From NCBI GenBank assembly GCA_022820825.1, contig JAJEEU010000009.1:21851-85850 (forward strand): 64,000 bases of DNA, given 5' to 3'. A model generated the notes under the pieces. That model ran no database searches and was not told the origin of the DNA. It saw only the letters and a program-made list of their open reading frames with translations. The stretch's first letter is position 1, and every line of letters starts with the position of its first letter. Position numbers and translations under genes: made by a program. Below are positions 56,058 through 64,000 of this stretch, in pieces. The DNA comes from Vicinamibacteria bacterium (GTDB lineage Bacteria > Acidobacteriota > Vicinamibacteria > Vicinamibacterales > UBA8438).

Positions 56058-57389
56058 TCAGTCCTCGGCGATGGCGTACAGGTAGCGGTCGCCGCGCATG
56101 TAGATCTCGCTGCCTACCAGCGCCATCGAGGCGCTGAACTGGTCGTCGAGCTTGTTGGTGGCCAGCACCTCGTAGGTCTTGCCGTGGCGGAACACGACGG
56201 TCGTACCGTCGCGGCCGGTGATGTAAACGCGATCTTCGGCCGCTACCGGCGAGGCCATGATGTTGCGCACGCCCTGCATGCGCTGGGGTCCGTAGTGCTG
56301 CGTTCCCGTCTGCGCATCGAATACCGACAGGATGCCGTGCACGTACTTGGTGAAGTAGAGCTGGCCGCCGTACAGCAGCGGTGACGACACGTAGGGCGTG
56401 TCGCGGCTGTGCGACCAGACGATGGCGCCGGTGTCGGTGATGTCGCCGCGGGCATCGACCAGGCTGATGGCCTTCAGCGCGTTGCCGTTGAAGCCGCTCA
56501 TCGCGTAGACCATGCCGTCGCCGGCCACCGGCGAGGGGATGGTGAGCGGCGTCAGGCCGCGTGTGTACCACAGCTCCTCGCCGGTCTCGATGTCGTAGCT
56601 GCGGATGCGGCTCCAGCCGTTGGTGATGACCTGCGTCCGGCCCGCGTGCTCGACGACGATCGGCGTGGCCCACGTATCGAGCTCATCGCGGTTCGTCCGC
56701 CACAACTCCTCGCCGGTGCGCTTGTCGAAGGCGACGACGTAGGACTGGTCGTTGTGGTCCCAGACAAGGACCAGGTGGTTGCCGTGGAGCACCGGCGTCG
56801 TGCCCTCGCCGCCCTCGGTGAGAACACGCTTGTCGCCGAGGTCCGTCTCCCACACCAGGTTGCCGTCCATGTCGTACACGAACAGGCCGTTGGATTCGAA
56901 GAACGCCACGACGTGCTCGCCGTCGGTGATGGCCGAGCTGGAGGCGTACGTCCCGGCTGTGGCGTGGGTCGCCTCGTGCGGAATGCGCTCGCCGGCCACG
57001 CGCTCCCACAACAGGCTGCCGTCGCTACGGTCGTACGCCAGCGCCACGTAGCGGTGGACGTCGCGCTCCGGGAGCGCCCCACGATACTCGTGCTGCTCCT
57101 CCTCCGACACGCCGAGCGGCACGGCCGACAGCAGGAAGATGCGGTCGCCCCAGACCACCGGCGTCGCCGCGCCCAGGCCGGGGACCTCTGTCTTCCACTT
57201 GATGTTGCTGGTCTCGCTCCACTCCACCGGCGGCGTCGCCGTCAGCGACACGCCGGTCTGGTGCGGCCCGCGCCACTGCGGCCAGTAGCGGTCGGCCTCG
57301 GAGGTCTGCGCGGCTGCGGCCGGCGGCAGAACAAGAGACAGGAGCGCGACCACGGCGAGCGCGGCCGGCGAGCATCGAAGATACGTCAT
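56058..57389 (-). CDS. PQQ-like propeller protein (PQWRGP type)
   Basis: 443 residues from ATG 57389. A signal peptide (AALAVVALLSLVLPPAAAAQ) is followed by PQWRGPHQTGVS, WKTEVPGLGAATPVVWGDRI, and propeller repeats such as GSLLWERVAG, GNLVWETDLG and GEELWRTNRDELDTWATPIV. The closing blade is DQFSASMALVGSEIYMRGDR. It is a paralogue in type of the neighbouring 464-residue protein, with no catalytic PQQ motifs. Role probably structural or binding in the periplasm. A CHRD gene lies 11 bases upstream on the same strand. Confidence 0.82.
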   Translation of the reverse strand: MTYLRCSPAALAVVALLSLVLPPAAAAQTSEADRYWPQWRGPHQTGVSLTATPPVEWSETSNIKWKTEVPGLGAATPVVWGDRIFLLSAVPLGVSEEEQHEYRGALPERDVHRYVALAYDRSDGSLLWERVAGERIPHEATHATAGTYASSSAITDGEHVVAFFESNGLFVYDMDGNLVWETDLGDKRVLTEGGEGTTPVLHGNHLVLVWDHNDQSYVVAFDKRTGEELWRTNRDELDTWATPIVVEHAGRTQVITNGWSRIRSYDIETGEELWYTRGLTPLTIPSPVAGDGMVYAMSGFNGNALKAISLVDARGDITDTGAIVWSHSRDTPYVSSPLLYGGQLYFTKYVHGILSVFDAQTGTQHYGPQRMQGVRNIMASPVAAEDRVYITGRDGTTVVFRHGKTYEVLATNKLDDQFSASMALVGSEIYMRGDRYLYAIAED

Positions 57390-57400
57390 GCGCGGAGTCC

Positions 57401-57886
57401 TCAAGGCGAATCCTCGACGTACACGTTGGCCTGCTTCAGCCAGCCCCGCAGCGCCCCCGCCGGATTGGCTTCCGAGTGGACCTGCACGTAGAACCACCCC
57501 TGGCGCAGTTCTTCCGCCTGCTCCTCGGTGATCCACCAGCTTCCGTTGAGCGTGCCGTTTGTCCCGGCGGATACGTCGATATCGAAGAGCACCGGCCCGG
57601 GCGTCGGGCCGCCCGGCTCCTCGGGCCCCGTGGTCGAACGGTGCAGATGGGCAACGGTGGCCGCCGAGCTCATGCCGTCGAACGTGCCGTTGACCATCAG
57701 CTTCGGCCCTTCAGGGTAGTAGTCGAGCACCGAGTACAAGATACCGCTGCCGGTTGCGCCGTCGCTGCCCTCCACCGGCTCGAGCATGCCGTCGAACGGC
57801 GCCCCGAGCTGTCCCCACGCGGCGCCGGCCGATACGAGCAACGCGGCGCCGATCACCACCAGCAAGCGCAGGCCCGTGCGTGCCAC
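57401..57886 (-). CDS. CHRD-domain secreted protein
   Basis: About 161 residues from GTG 57886, chosen because AGGGAGG stands 6 bases before it; the GTG at 57904 is inside that site. Signal peptide: GLRLLVVIGAALLVSAGAAW. The CHRD domain is seen in ATVAHLHRSTTG and the hallmark FYVQVHSEANPAGALRGWL. CHRD (chordin-like) domains are beta-rich, and their function in bacteria is unknown. It lies between two genes of the oxidative island. Confidence 0.85.
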   Translation of the reverse strand: MARTGLRLLVVIGAALLVSAGAAWGQLGAPFDGMLEPVEGSDGATGSGILYSVLDYYPEGPKLMVNGTFDGMSSAATVAHLHRSTTGPEEPGGPTPGPVLFDIDVSAGTNGTLNGSWWITEEQAEELRQGWFYVQVHSEANPAGALRGWLKQANVYVEDSP

Positions 57887-57962
57887 TTCAAGCCTCCCTG
57901 TCACATGGAATCCAGACCGGCCACGTTAGCAGCGGCCCCGCGGCGCCGTCAAGCAGCAGCGG

Positions 57963-59192
57963 CTAGAGCTCCGGAAAGCCTTCGTCGTCCGGCAGGAGCT
58001 GCACGCCGAACGCGTTCAGCGTCATCGAGACGAAGCGGTAGGTCGAGACGGTCATCACGATGCTGATCAGGCGCTGCGTGTCGTACAGCTCCGCGAGCGC
58101 GGCCCAGGTCTCGTCCGACACGTTCGCGTGCCGGTACAGCTCGTCTGCGGCCTGCAGGAGCGCCACCTGGTACGGCTCCCAGCGGGGCGATTCCGGCCCC
58201 TCGGCGATCCACCGCGGCACCAGGCCGTGGTCGCGCGCCCGTCCGACGCTGCCGACGTGCTTCGCCCATTCGTACTCCGCCTGACAGTTCCACCCGATGC
58301 GCAGGATCAGCAGCTCCCGGTCGGACGGCGTGAGCGGAGATCGGCGATTGACGTACTCCGTGTTGCCCCCCCATGTCTCGGCCACTTGCGGATGCCGCCG
58401 AATGGTGCGCGATACGCGCAGTCCCGGGCCGTCGCCCGGCTCGATCCGCGGCCGCGTGAGCGGCGGCTCCCGCGGCGGCGTCTCGAGACGGTACTGCGCG
58501 TCGGGCGGCAGCCGCTCCGCCGCGCCGGCGTCCGGCTGGACGCCGAGCGCGTTGAACAGCATGGACAGGGTGGTGAACTCGGCCACCGTCATCACGGCGT
58601 CCACCATGTTGAGCACGTCGTACTCCGCGGACACGGCCGCCCACGTGGCGTCGGTGACCGACGAGTTGCGGTACAGCTCGTCGACGAGGCCCAGCAGCGC
58701 CGCCTCGAGCGGCGTCCAGCCGTCCGCCGCCGGCCCGGACGCGATGCGCCGCAGCTCCGCAGCGGTGAAGCCCTCCGACAGGGCGTCCGATGCGTGGTCG
58801 GCCCAGATGTACGCGTTCTGCGCCACCCACGCGGTGCGGAGGATCAGCAGCTTGCGGTGGCGGTCCGGCAGCGTCGACCGCCGGGCGGTGTAGTCGAGAA
58901 ACGGATGCACCACTTCGGCCAGCTCCGGCGCGTGGAGCATCGTCGCGAAGGCGTTGCCGCCGTCGCCCGTGCGGGCGTAGGTTTCCGCCAGCGCGCGCTG
59001 CGCCGCGGTCCATTCCGACTCGGGCAGCGGCGCGACGCGCGGCTCGGAGAGCCGGAAGCCGGGACCCTCGGCGCCGGGTGGATCCGGCAGCGCCGGCCAC
59101 TCCCCGGTCTGCGCTCCCGCCCCGGCGGGCGTGACCAGCAGCAGCGCCAGCGCCGCACCCGCAACGCGCACCGCGCAAACGTATTCCACCAC
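57963..59192 (-). CDS. Secreted tandem carboxymuconolactone-decarboxylase-fold protein
   Basis: 409 residues with a signal peptide (VAGAALALLLVTPAGAGAQ). It contains two CMD/AhpD-like helical units (about 60-190 and 245-395). Each has RHRKLLILRTAWVAQNAYIW-ADH or RELLILRIGWNCQAEYEWAKH, then a WTPLEAALL or WEPYQVALL helix. The redox CxxC of AhpD is replaced by WVAQN and WNCQA, so it is not a normal AhpD peroxidase. It uses GTG starts with GGGAGG upstream. Likely role: decarboxylation or peroxidase-related chemistry, or oligomeric scaffold, unproven. Confidence 0.85.
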   Translation of the reverse strand: MVEYVCAVRVAGAALALLLVTPAGAGAQTGEWPALPDPPGAEGPGFRLSEPRVAPLPESEWTAAQRALAETYARTGDGGNAFATMLHAPELAEVVHPFLDYTARRSTLPDRHRKLLILRTAWVAQNAYIWADHASDALSEGFTAAELRRIASGPAADGWTPLEAALLGLVDELYRNSSVTDATWAAVSAEYDVLNMVDAVMTVAEFTTLSMLFNALGVQPDAGAAERLPPDAQYRLETPPREPPLTRPRIEPGDGPGLRVSRTIRRHPQVAETWGGNTEYVNRRSPLTPSDRELLILRIGWNCQAEYEWAKHVGSVGRARDHGLVPRWIAEGPESPRWEPYQVALLQAADELYRHANVSDETWAALAELYDTQRLISIVMTVSTYRFVSMTLNAFGVQLLPDDEGFPEL

Positions 59193-59236
59193 GTCTCACC
59201 TCCCGTGACGAACCGGAACAGCGCGCTCCCGGGAGC

Positions 59237-61387
59237 TCATCGCTCGCCGGCGAGCTCGAACACGTACAGGGCGTTGCCGCCCACGGGCTGGTAGATGTCC
59301 GGGGTCAACGCCGCCGTGACGCCACGGAACAGGCCGGTGCCGGTCGGCACGGCGACGTACTGCCGCCCGTTGGCCGCGTAGGTAATCGGAAAGCCCTGCG
59401 GGGACTGCCCCAGCCGGGCCTGCCACAGCACCTCGCCGGTCGCCGCGTCGAACGCCTTGAAGTAGCGGTCGACGTCCCCGGCGAAGACCAGCCCGCCGGC
59501 GGTGGTGAGCGCGGCCGTCAGGAATGCGGGCCGCTGCTCGTGGCTCCAGATCTCTTCCATGGTGCGGACGTCGTACGCCGCCAGCTTGCCGAGCCGGCCG
59601 CCGGTGCCGGGCATCTCCAGGCTCGGCCCGCCGCCGCCGAAGCCGCCGCCGCCGTCGACCATCTCGACGACGCGCGCGGACATCTCGCCGCACGCCTGCA
59701 GCAGCGGGATCACGAGCGCGTGAGCGGCGGGATAGTACGCGGTCGCCTGCCAGTTGTGGCCGCCGTACAGCGAGGGGCACGCATGGACCGCCTGGCCGAT
59801 CTCCGCATCGATGATGTCGGCGCGGTACCGGACGCGGCCCGTCCGCGGATCGATCGACTCGAAGACGTTCTGGAACACCGTCTCCGTGTAGTCGAGAAAC
59901 GCTCCCGTGCGGCGGTCGAGCTTCCAGAGGATGCCGTCCTTGCCGATGGTGAACACCCACTGCCCGCCGCCGGCGTCGATCAGCACCCGCTCGTAGACCG
60001 TGTCCATGTCGAGCGTCTCGCCGGGTACGTGCTGAAAATGCCAGGCCATCTCGCCCGTATGCGGATCGAGGGCGATCGTGGAGTTCGTGTAGAGCGCGGC
60101 GTCGAGCGGCGACATGCGGCGGCTCACGGCCACCCACGGCTTCGCCTGCGCCGTGCCGATGTAGAACAGCCCCAGGCGCGGGTCGTAGCTGCCCGGGATC
60201 CAGGTGTCGCCGCCGGCTCGGAAGGTCTCTGCGACGTCGGCCCACGTGGCGCTGTTCGGATCGGACCCGCGCGCGATGGTCGACGTGCGCCACAGCTCCT
60301 CGCCCGTATCGGGGTCGTGGCCGGTGACGAAGCAGCCGTCGTCCTTGAACCGCTCGCAGCCGTTGATGCCGCTGACCAGCACCCCGTCTGCGACCACCGG
60401 CCCGCTCGTATGCGTGAAGCCCTTCCGGTAGTCGGCCTTTACCGTGCGCCACGCCGGCTCGCCGCTGCGCGCGTCGAGCGCCACGATGGCCGCGTCGTAG
60501 GTGGAGAGGAAGACCTTGTCCCGGTAGAGCGCGATGGAGCGGGTGACGCCGCCCAGGGTGAGCGACTCGGGCGGAAACGGGTAGCGGTACTCCCAGATCA
60601 CGTCGCCGGTGGCGCCGTCGAGCGCCTGGACGACGTTGTTCGGATTGACCAGGAACATCACCCCGTCGCGGACCAGCGGCGTCGGCTGGTTGTTCCCCTC
60701 CTGCATCGTCAGCACCCACGCCACCCGCAACCCTGAGACGTTCTCGCGCGTGACCTGGTCCAGGGGGCTGAAGCCGTGGCCGTCCAGCGTGCGCCGCCAG
60801 CTCGGCCAGTCCCCCGGCGGCGGCTGCTGCAGCTCCGCGTCGGTCACCGGACGGTAGTCTTCGACGCGCTTGTTGGGAAACGCCGACGGCATGAGCAGCA
60901 GGAGCCCGGCCGACTGCGCCTCCGTCTGCTGCGCCCCGGCGGGCGCGGCGAGGGCGGCCGCCAGATCCGCCTCGGTGGCGGCTGGCGCCTCGCCGATGGC
61001 GACCTCCGTGGCGGCCGTCAGCGCCTGCTCCCCGGCCGCCAGTCCGTTGGCCTGCAGGATGTATGCGGCGATGCCGAGGTACGTCTCGTCGTCGAGCGCG
61101 CCGCCCGCGCCGGGCGGCATCTCCTCGCGGAGGTACTCGAACAGCTCCCGCGCGGGCCGCGGATTCCAGACGCTCATGAAGCCCACGCCGGTCAACTCCG
61201 TGCCGTGGGCCGTGCCGCGCAGGTCGCTGCGGTGGCATTCGGCGCACACCTGCTCGTAGGCGGCCCGGCCGGCCGCGGCCTGCGCCGCCGTGAACACGCC
61301 GCCGTCAGCCTCCGGCTGCGCCGTCGCCGCAGCCGGCCACGCCAGCAGCAGGCCGGTCGCCGCGCCTATCTTCGCCAGTCCTCTCAT
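59237..61387 (-). CDS. Quinoprotein dehydrogenase with N-terminal cytochrome c
   Basis: 716 residues from ATG 61387. A signal peptide ([14 protein letters not shown]) is followed by a cytochrome c domain with CAECH (C48, C51, H52) and a likely Met ligand in EEMPPGAGG. An Ala-rich linker (about 120-165) leads to the PQQ-type propeller ([20 protein letters not shown] onward). As in the paralogue at 40820-42523, the active-site region reads GTAQAKPW and [11 protein letters not shown] rather than the classical GTGNP and HDxWD. Known quinohaemoprotein alcohol dehydrogenases carry the cytochrome at the C-terminus, so this order is unusual. Electrons may pass internally to heme. Confidence 0.88.
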   Translation of the reverse strand: MRGLAKIGAATGLLLAWPAAATAQPEADGGVFTAAQAAAGRAAYEQVCAECHRSDLRGTAHGTELTGVGFMSVWNPRPARELFEYLREEMPPGAGGALDDETYLGIAAYILQANGLAAGEQALTAATEVAIGEAPAATEADLAAALAAPAGAQQTEAQSAGLLLLMPSAFPNKRVEDYRPVTDAELQQPPPGDWPSWRRTLDGHGFSPLDQVTRENVSGLRVAWVLTMQEGNNQPTPLVRDGVMFLVNPNNVVQALDGATGDVIWEYRYPFPPESLTLGGVTRSIALYRDKVFLSTYDAAIVALDARSGEPAWRTVKADYRKGFTHTSGPVVADGVLVSGINGCERFKDDGCFVTGHDPDTGEELWRTSTIARGSDPNSATWADVAETFRAGGDTWIPGSYDPRLGLFYIGTAQAKPWVAVSRRMSPLDAALYTNSTIALDPHTGEMAWHFQHVPGETLDMDTVYERVLIDAGGGQWVFTIGKDGILWKLDRRTGAFLDYTETVFQNVFESIDPRTGRVRYRADIIDAEIGQAVHACPSLYGGHNWQATAYYPAAHALVIPLLQACGEMSARVVEMVDGGGGFGGGGPSLEMPGTGGRLGKLAAYDVRTMEEIWSHEQRPAFLTAALTTAGGLVFAGDVDRYFKAFDAATGEVLWQARLGQSPQGFPITYAANGRQYVAVPTGTGLFRGVTAALTPDIYQPVGGNALYVFELAGER

Positions 61388-61440
61388 GTGCACGCGTGAG
61401 GATAGCACCGGCCGTTGCGGGTCGTTTGCGGTCGCGGCGG

Positions 61441-62277
61441 TCACCAGGGAGCGGCCGGCCGCCGGCGGTGAAGCCGCTGGAGCCACAGCAGCACGTGCGC
61501 GTATTCCTGGCCGCGCCGTTCCAGTACCTCCAACTGCGCGAGTACGGCCGGATCGCCCGTGGCGGCGTAGATGTCAGAGAGGATCCATACCGCCTTGCGG
61601 CGGCGGACGGGATCGGCGTCGTCCATCCACTGCTCGGCGAGCCGCAGTCCGGCGCGCGGATTGCCGCCCTGCAGCCGCTCGGCCTTGGCCGCCGCCAGAG
61701 CCAGGCAGGGCAGCTCGTCCAGTCCCGCGCCGTCGGACGAGGCTTGCAGCTCGCGCATGCGGTTGGCTACCCGCTGCCGGAACGCCGCGTAGAACGCAGG
61801 CGCCGCGCCGCTGGCGTCCACGCAGCGCTCGGCGCCGCAGCGATACACGAACGGCACGGTCGCGACGCACTGCCGGTCGTTCTCGTAGTCGGAAACCGCG
61901 CCAGGTACTACCAGGTCGGCCTCGCCGTCGCCGTTCACGTCGCGCACGACCTGGCCGTCCGCGCTGTCGAGGCTGGCCACCCACCAGCCGGTGAGCTCCT
62001 GCAGCAGCAGCGGCGGGTCGGAGTCGGCGACGCGCACCACGTAGTTGCAGAACAGCCGGCCGCTGTAGTCGACGACGGCGACTATCGTGGCGGGGCGGCG
62101 GGGGCTGGCGGGCAACAGGCCGACGTCGCAGACCGATGCGCCGGTGACGACCGCCCGCACCTTGGCCTGGAGCGCGTCGTACTGCGCGTTCGTGAGCGCC
62201 GGCTGCGCCACTCCGGCGCCGGCCAGCCCGGTCCAGGCCGCCGCGGCGCAGGCGCCAACGAACGCGTTTCGCGCCAT
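61441..62277 (-). CDS. Secreted protein with FG-GAP-like calcium motif
   Basis: 278 residues from ATG 62277. A signal peptide ([19 protein letters not shown]) precedes [17 protein letters not shown] and a beta-rich part with [14 protein letters not shown], a typical FG-GAP/EF-type calcium-binding loop. Five or more cysteines ([24 protein letters not shown]) may form disulfides. The C-terminal third is helical and TPR-like ([20 protein letters not shown]). Family not recognised. It follows the MscS gene by 52 bases on the same strand. Confidence 0.72.
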   Translation of the reverse strand: MARNAFVGACAAAAWTGLAGAGVAQPALTNAQYDALQAKVRAVVTGASVCDVGLLPASPRRPATIVAVVDYSGRLFCNYVVRVADSDPPLLLQELTGWWVASLDSADGQVVRDVNGDGEADLVVPGAVSDYENDRQCVATVPFVYRCGAERCVDASGAAPAFYAAFRQRVANRMRELQASSDGAGLDELPCLALAAAKAERLQGGNPRAGLRLAEQWMDDADPVRRRKAVWILSDIYAATGDPAVLAQLEVLERRGQEYAHVLLWLQRLHRRRPAAPW

Positions 62278-62329
62278 GTGCGCCCGGGCTGTCGACGGCG
62301 GCGCCATGACGCGGGTGGCCGGCTACCGC

Positions 62330-63613
62330 TCAGGGCGCGGATACGCCGGCACGCGGCGGGTCCGCTGCCGCGGCCAGCGCACGCTCCACGTCCGGGCCGG
62401 AAGGGCTCTGGAAGACGCGCAGGTCGAACTGCGGCGCCATGGCGAACAGGTGATCGATGATGTCCGCCTGGATCGCCTCGTAGCGGGCCCATTCCTGTTC
62501 GCGGCAGAAGACGTAGATCTCGATCGGCAAGCCGTGCTCGGTCGGATTCAGGTGCCGCACGAGGAACGTCATGTCCTGGTGCACCAGCGGGTGCTGGCGA
62601 AGGTAACCCACCACATACGCGCGATACACCGTCGCGTTCGTCAGTCGCTCGCCGTTCGCAAGGTCGGCGGCAGCCACGCCGAGCTCCGTGTTCGAGCTGT
62701 CCGCCTCGGCCCGCTTGGACTCCACGAATTCGGCGACGTGCCGGATGCGGGCGAAGCGGTCGAGCATTTCGTCGTCGCAGAAGCGCACCGAGCCGATGTC
62801 GATGTTGATCGCCCGCTTGATGCGCCGCCCGCCCGACTCGGACATGCCGCGCCAGTTCTTGAACGACTCGCTGACCAGGGCGTAGGTGGGAATGGTGACG
62901 ATGGTCTTGTCGAAGTTCTGGACCTTGACCGTGGTCAGGCCGACCTCGATGACGTCGCCGTCCACGCCGTGCGAAGGCATCTCGATCCAGTCGCCGCGCG
63001 CGACCATCCGGTTCGTCGAGAGCTGCACGCCGGCCACGAAGCCCAGGATGGCGTCCTTGAACACGAACATCGCGACGGCGCTCATCGCCCCCAGCCCGCT
63101 CAGCAGCAGCAGCGGCGACTCGTTCAGGATGATCGACACGGTGCTGACCGCCGCAATGGCGAACAGCGCCATCTTGACCACCTGCGCGATGCCCCGGAGG
63201 GGCAGCGAGCGCGACGTCGGGGACTCCCGTGCGATGTCGACCGCGGCGTTCAACCCGCTGAAGGCTGCGGCCGTCGTCACGGCGATCATGTAGACGAGCG
63301 CGGCGCGGCGCAGCAGCGAGGCCGCCGCGGCAAAGTCGGCGAGCACCAGGTCCGCGGACAGGTAGATCACGATGGCGGGCGCGACGTGCGCCAGGCGCTG
63401 GATGACGCCGTGCTCCAGCACGCGGTCGTCCCAGTGCGACTCGCTGCGCCGGGCCAAAGCGGTAACGCGGCTCACGACGATGCGCTTGACGACGTAGTCC
63501 GCCAGGAACGCGAAGAGCGCCACGAGCAGCAGCTCGACCCCCAGCATCAGCCACTCGACGTAAGCGGCGTCCAGACCGCCTTCGGCGAGCCAGCCCCGCA
63601 GCGGGCTCAGCAT
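62330..63613 (-). CDS. MscS-family mechanosensitive channel (YbdG-like)
   Basis: 427 residues. Five or so N-terminal membrane segments include EWLMLGVELLLVALFAFLAD and LALFAIAAVSTVSIIL-type stretches. The pore-lining TM3 is SGLGAMSAVAMFVFKDAILG. It is followed by the MscS beta-domain (RGDWIEMPSHGVDGDVIEVG and VKVQNFDKTIVTIPTYAL). YbdG-type signatures include IKRAINIDIGSVRFCDDEML and LPIEIYVFCREQEW. Role: osmotic-shock efflux channel in the inner membrane. Upstream of its start lies the tandem repeat. Confidence 0.93.
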   Translation of the reverse strand: MLSPLRGWLAEGGLDAAYVEWLMLGVELLLVALFAFLADYVVKRIVVSRVTALARRSESHWDDRVLEHGVIQRLAHVAPAIVIYLSADLVLADFAAAASLLRRAALVYMIAVTTAAAFSGLNAAVDIARESPTSRSLPLRGIAQVVKMALFAIAAVSTVSIILNESPLLLLSGLGAMSAVAMFVFKDAILGFVAGVQLSTNRMVARGDWIEMPSHGVDGDVIEVGLTTVKVQNFDKTIVTIPTYALVSESFKNWRGMSESGGRRIKRAINIDIGSVRFCDDEMLDRFARIRHVAEFVESKRAEADSSNTELGVAAADLANGERLTNATVYRAYVVGYLRQHPLVHQDMTFLVRHLNPTEHGLPIEIYVFCREQEWARYEAIQADIIDHLFAMAPQFDLRVFQSPSGPDVERALAAAADPPRAGVSAP

Positions 63614-63674
63614 CCCCCCGCCCAGTCAACAATCCCGCTTCGATGCATGAGCGCGATGATACCAGCACCCCCGA

Positions 63675-64000
63675 GCCGTGACCGACGAGCAACACAGCCC
63701 AGACGGGATGCATCGCCGGTCAGCCGCAATTGTCGGTAATGACCCCGGCAGTGCGCCATCGCCCGCTGCATCGACTTATGTACAGCCCCACTGGTACGTG
63801 ACCGGTGAGGCGCCCGTATGGCAAGGCGCGAGGAGGGATGCGGCCTGAAACGGCCGTGACCGACGAGCAACGCAGCCAGACGGGATGCATCGCCGGTCAG
63901 CAGCACCTGTAGCTAATGATCCCGGCAGCGCGCCATCGCCCGCCGTATCAACTTTGCCGACACAGCCACTGGTACGTGACCGGCGAGGCGCCCGTATGGC
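63675..64000. repeat. 178-bp tandem repeat related to the element at 4487-4647
   Basis: Two units (63675-63852 and 63853 to the window end, incomplete) share landmarks exactly 178 bases apart: GCCGTGACCGACGAGCAAC, ACGGGATGCATCGCCGGTC, CTGGTACGTGACCGG and GGCGCCCGTATGGC. The unit boundary holds a stem-loop CGGCC-TGAAAC-GGCCG (63841-63856). Bases 63801-63898 align with 4521-4617. Together with 63614-63674 this is the only stretch over 300 bases without a gene. The small open frame on the minus strand just repeats a peptide and is not a gene. Confidence 0.8.

Noticed and set aside
63607..63906. 99-codon open frame on the minus strand with a repeated LTGDASRL peptide
   Set aside because: It lies wholly in the 178-bp tandem repeat, and the repeated peptide simply reflects the DNA repeat.
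63675..64000. CRISPR array
   Set aside because: The period is 178 bases with diverged units and no short identical repeats with unique spacers.

Overview
The window is a very G+C-rich, densely coding stretch of a bacterial chromosome. The only gap over 300 bases without a gene is the last ~390 bases, which hold repeats. No rRNA, tRNA, CRISPR array or transposase gene was seen. The gene mix suggests an Acidobacteriota genome, probably of the Vicinamibacteria type: a TonB-dependent receptor with an N-terminal carboxypeptidase-regulatory-like domain, a DUF5916/CBM9 protein, many PQQ-like beta-propeller proteins, secreted S9 and M49 dipeptidyl peptidases, and TolC/HlyD/RND efflux. That placement is an inference from gene content, not from a marker gene.

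Region 1 (1-1702) looks like a small defence or mobile remnant. It holds a 5'-truncated, frameshifted helicase-nuclease fragment next to an XRE regulator / nucleotidyltransferase pair that resembles a toxin-antitoxin operon. A perfect palindrome is centred on the regulator's start codon. Region 2 (1699-6917) holds two divergent secreted dipeptidyl peptidases, M49-like and S9/DPP-IV-like. An inverted-repeat element lies between them. The M49 protein carries an extra C-terminal ferredoxin-like domain.

Region 3 (6989-13441) holds a YbjQ protein and then a leftward operon for a Tat-exported, PaoABC-like molybdenum hydroxylase: 2Fe-2S, Mo and FAD/4Fe-4S subunits. The same operon encodes a cytochrome b that may pass electrons to the quinone pool, an unknown 144-aa protein and an SDR reductase. 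Region 4 (13679-20673) is a TetR-OMF-MFP-RND efflux operon with a palindromic operator over the likely tetR promoter. Its membrane-fusion protein has an added TolB/FlgO-like C-terminal domain.

Region 5 (20677-29173) is housekeeping and miscellaneous: a TlpA-like lipoprotein thioredoxin, a YfcC-type permease, an MDR reductase, a DinB-fold protein, overlapping gltX-glnS, a secreted esterase and YqgE. Region 6 (29186-37894) is a leftward surface-glycan cluster: NoeA-like methyltransferase, membrane sulfatase-fold protein, GT-C glycosyltransferase, GT2 and a second methyltransferase. Polymerase IV, a ferritin-like protein and a beta-lactamase-fold hydrolase follow.

Region 7 (40820-62277) is an oxidative and uptake island. 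It has five PQQ-type propeller proteins, one with a cytochrome c fused at its N-terminus. It also has a NIPSNAP protein, a tandem-fused Lrp regulator, a cytochrome c / copper-monooxygenase-like protein, a TonB receptor, a DUF5916 protein, a TPR protein, a CHRD protein and a duplicated carboxymuconolactone-decarboxylase-fold protein. Together with the Pao-like operon this suggests periplasmic oxidation of alcohols and aldehydes taken up through the TonB receptor; the substrate is unknown. The window ends with an MscS channel and a 178-bp tandem repeat related to the element in region 2.
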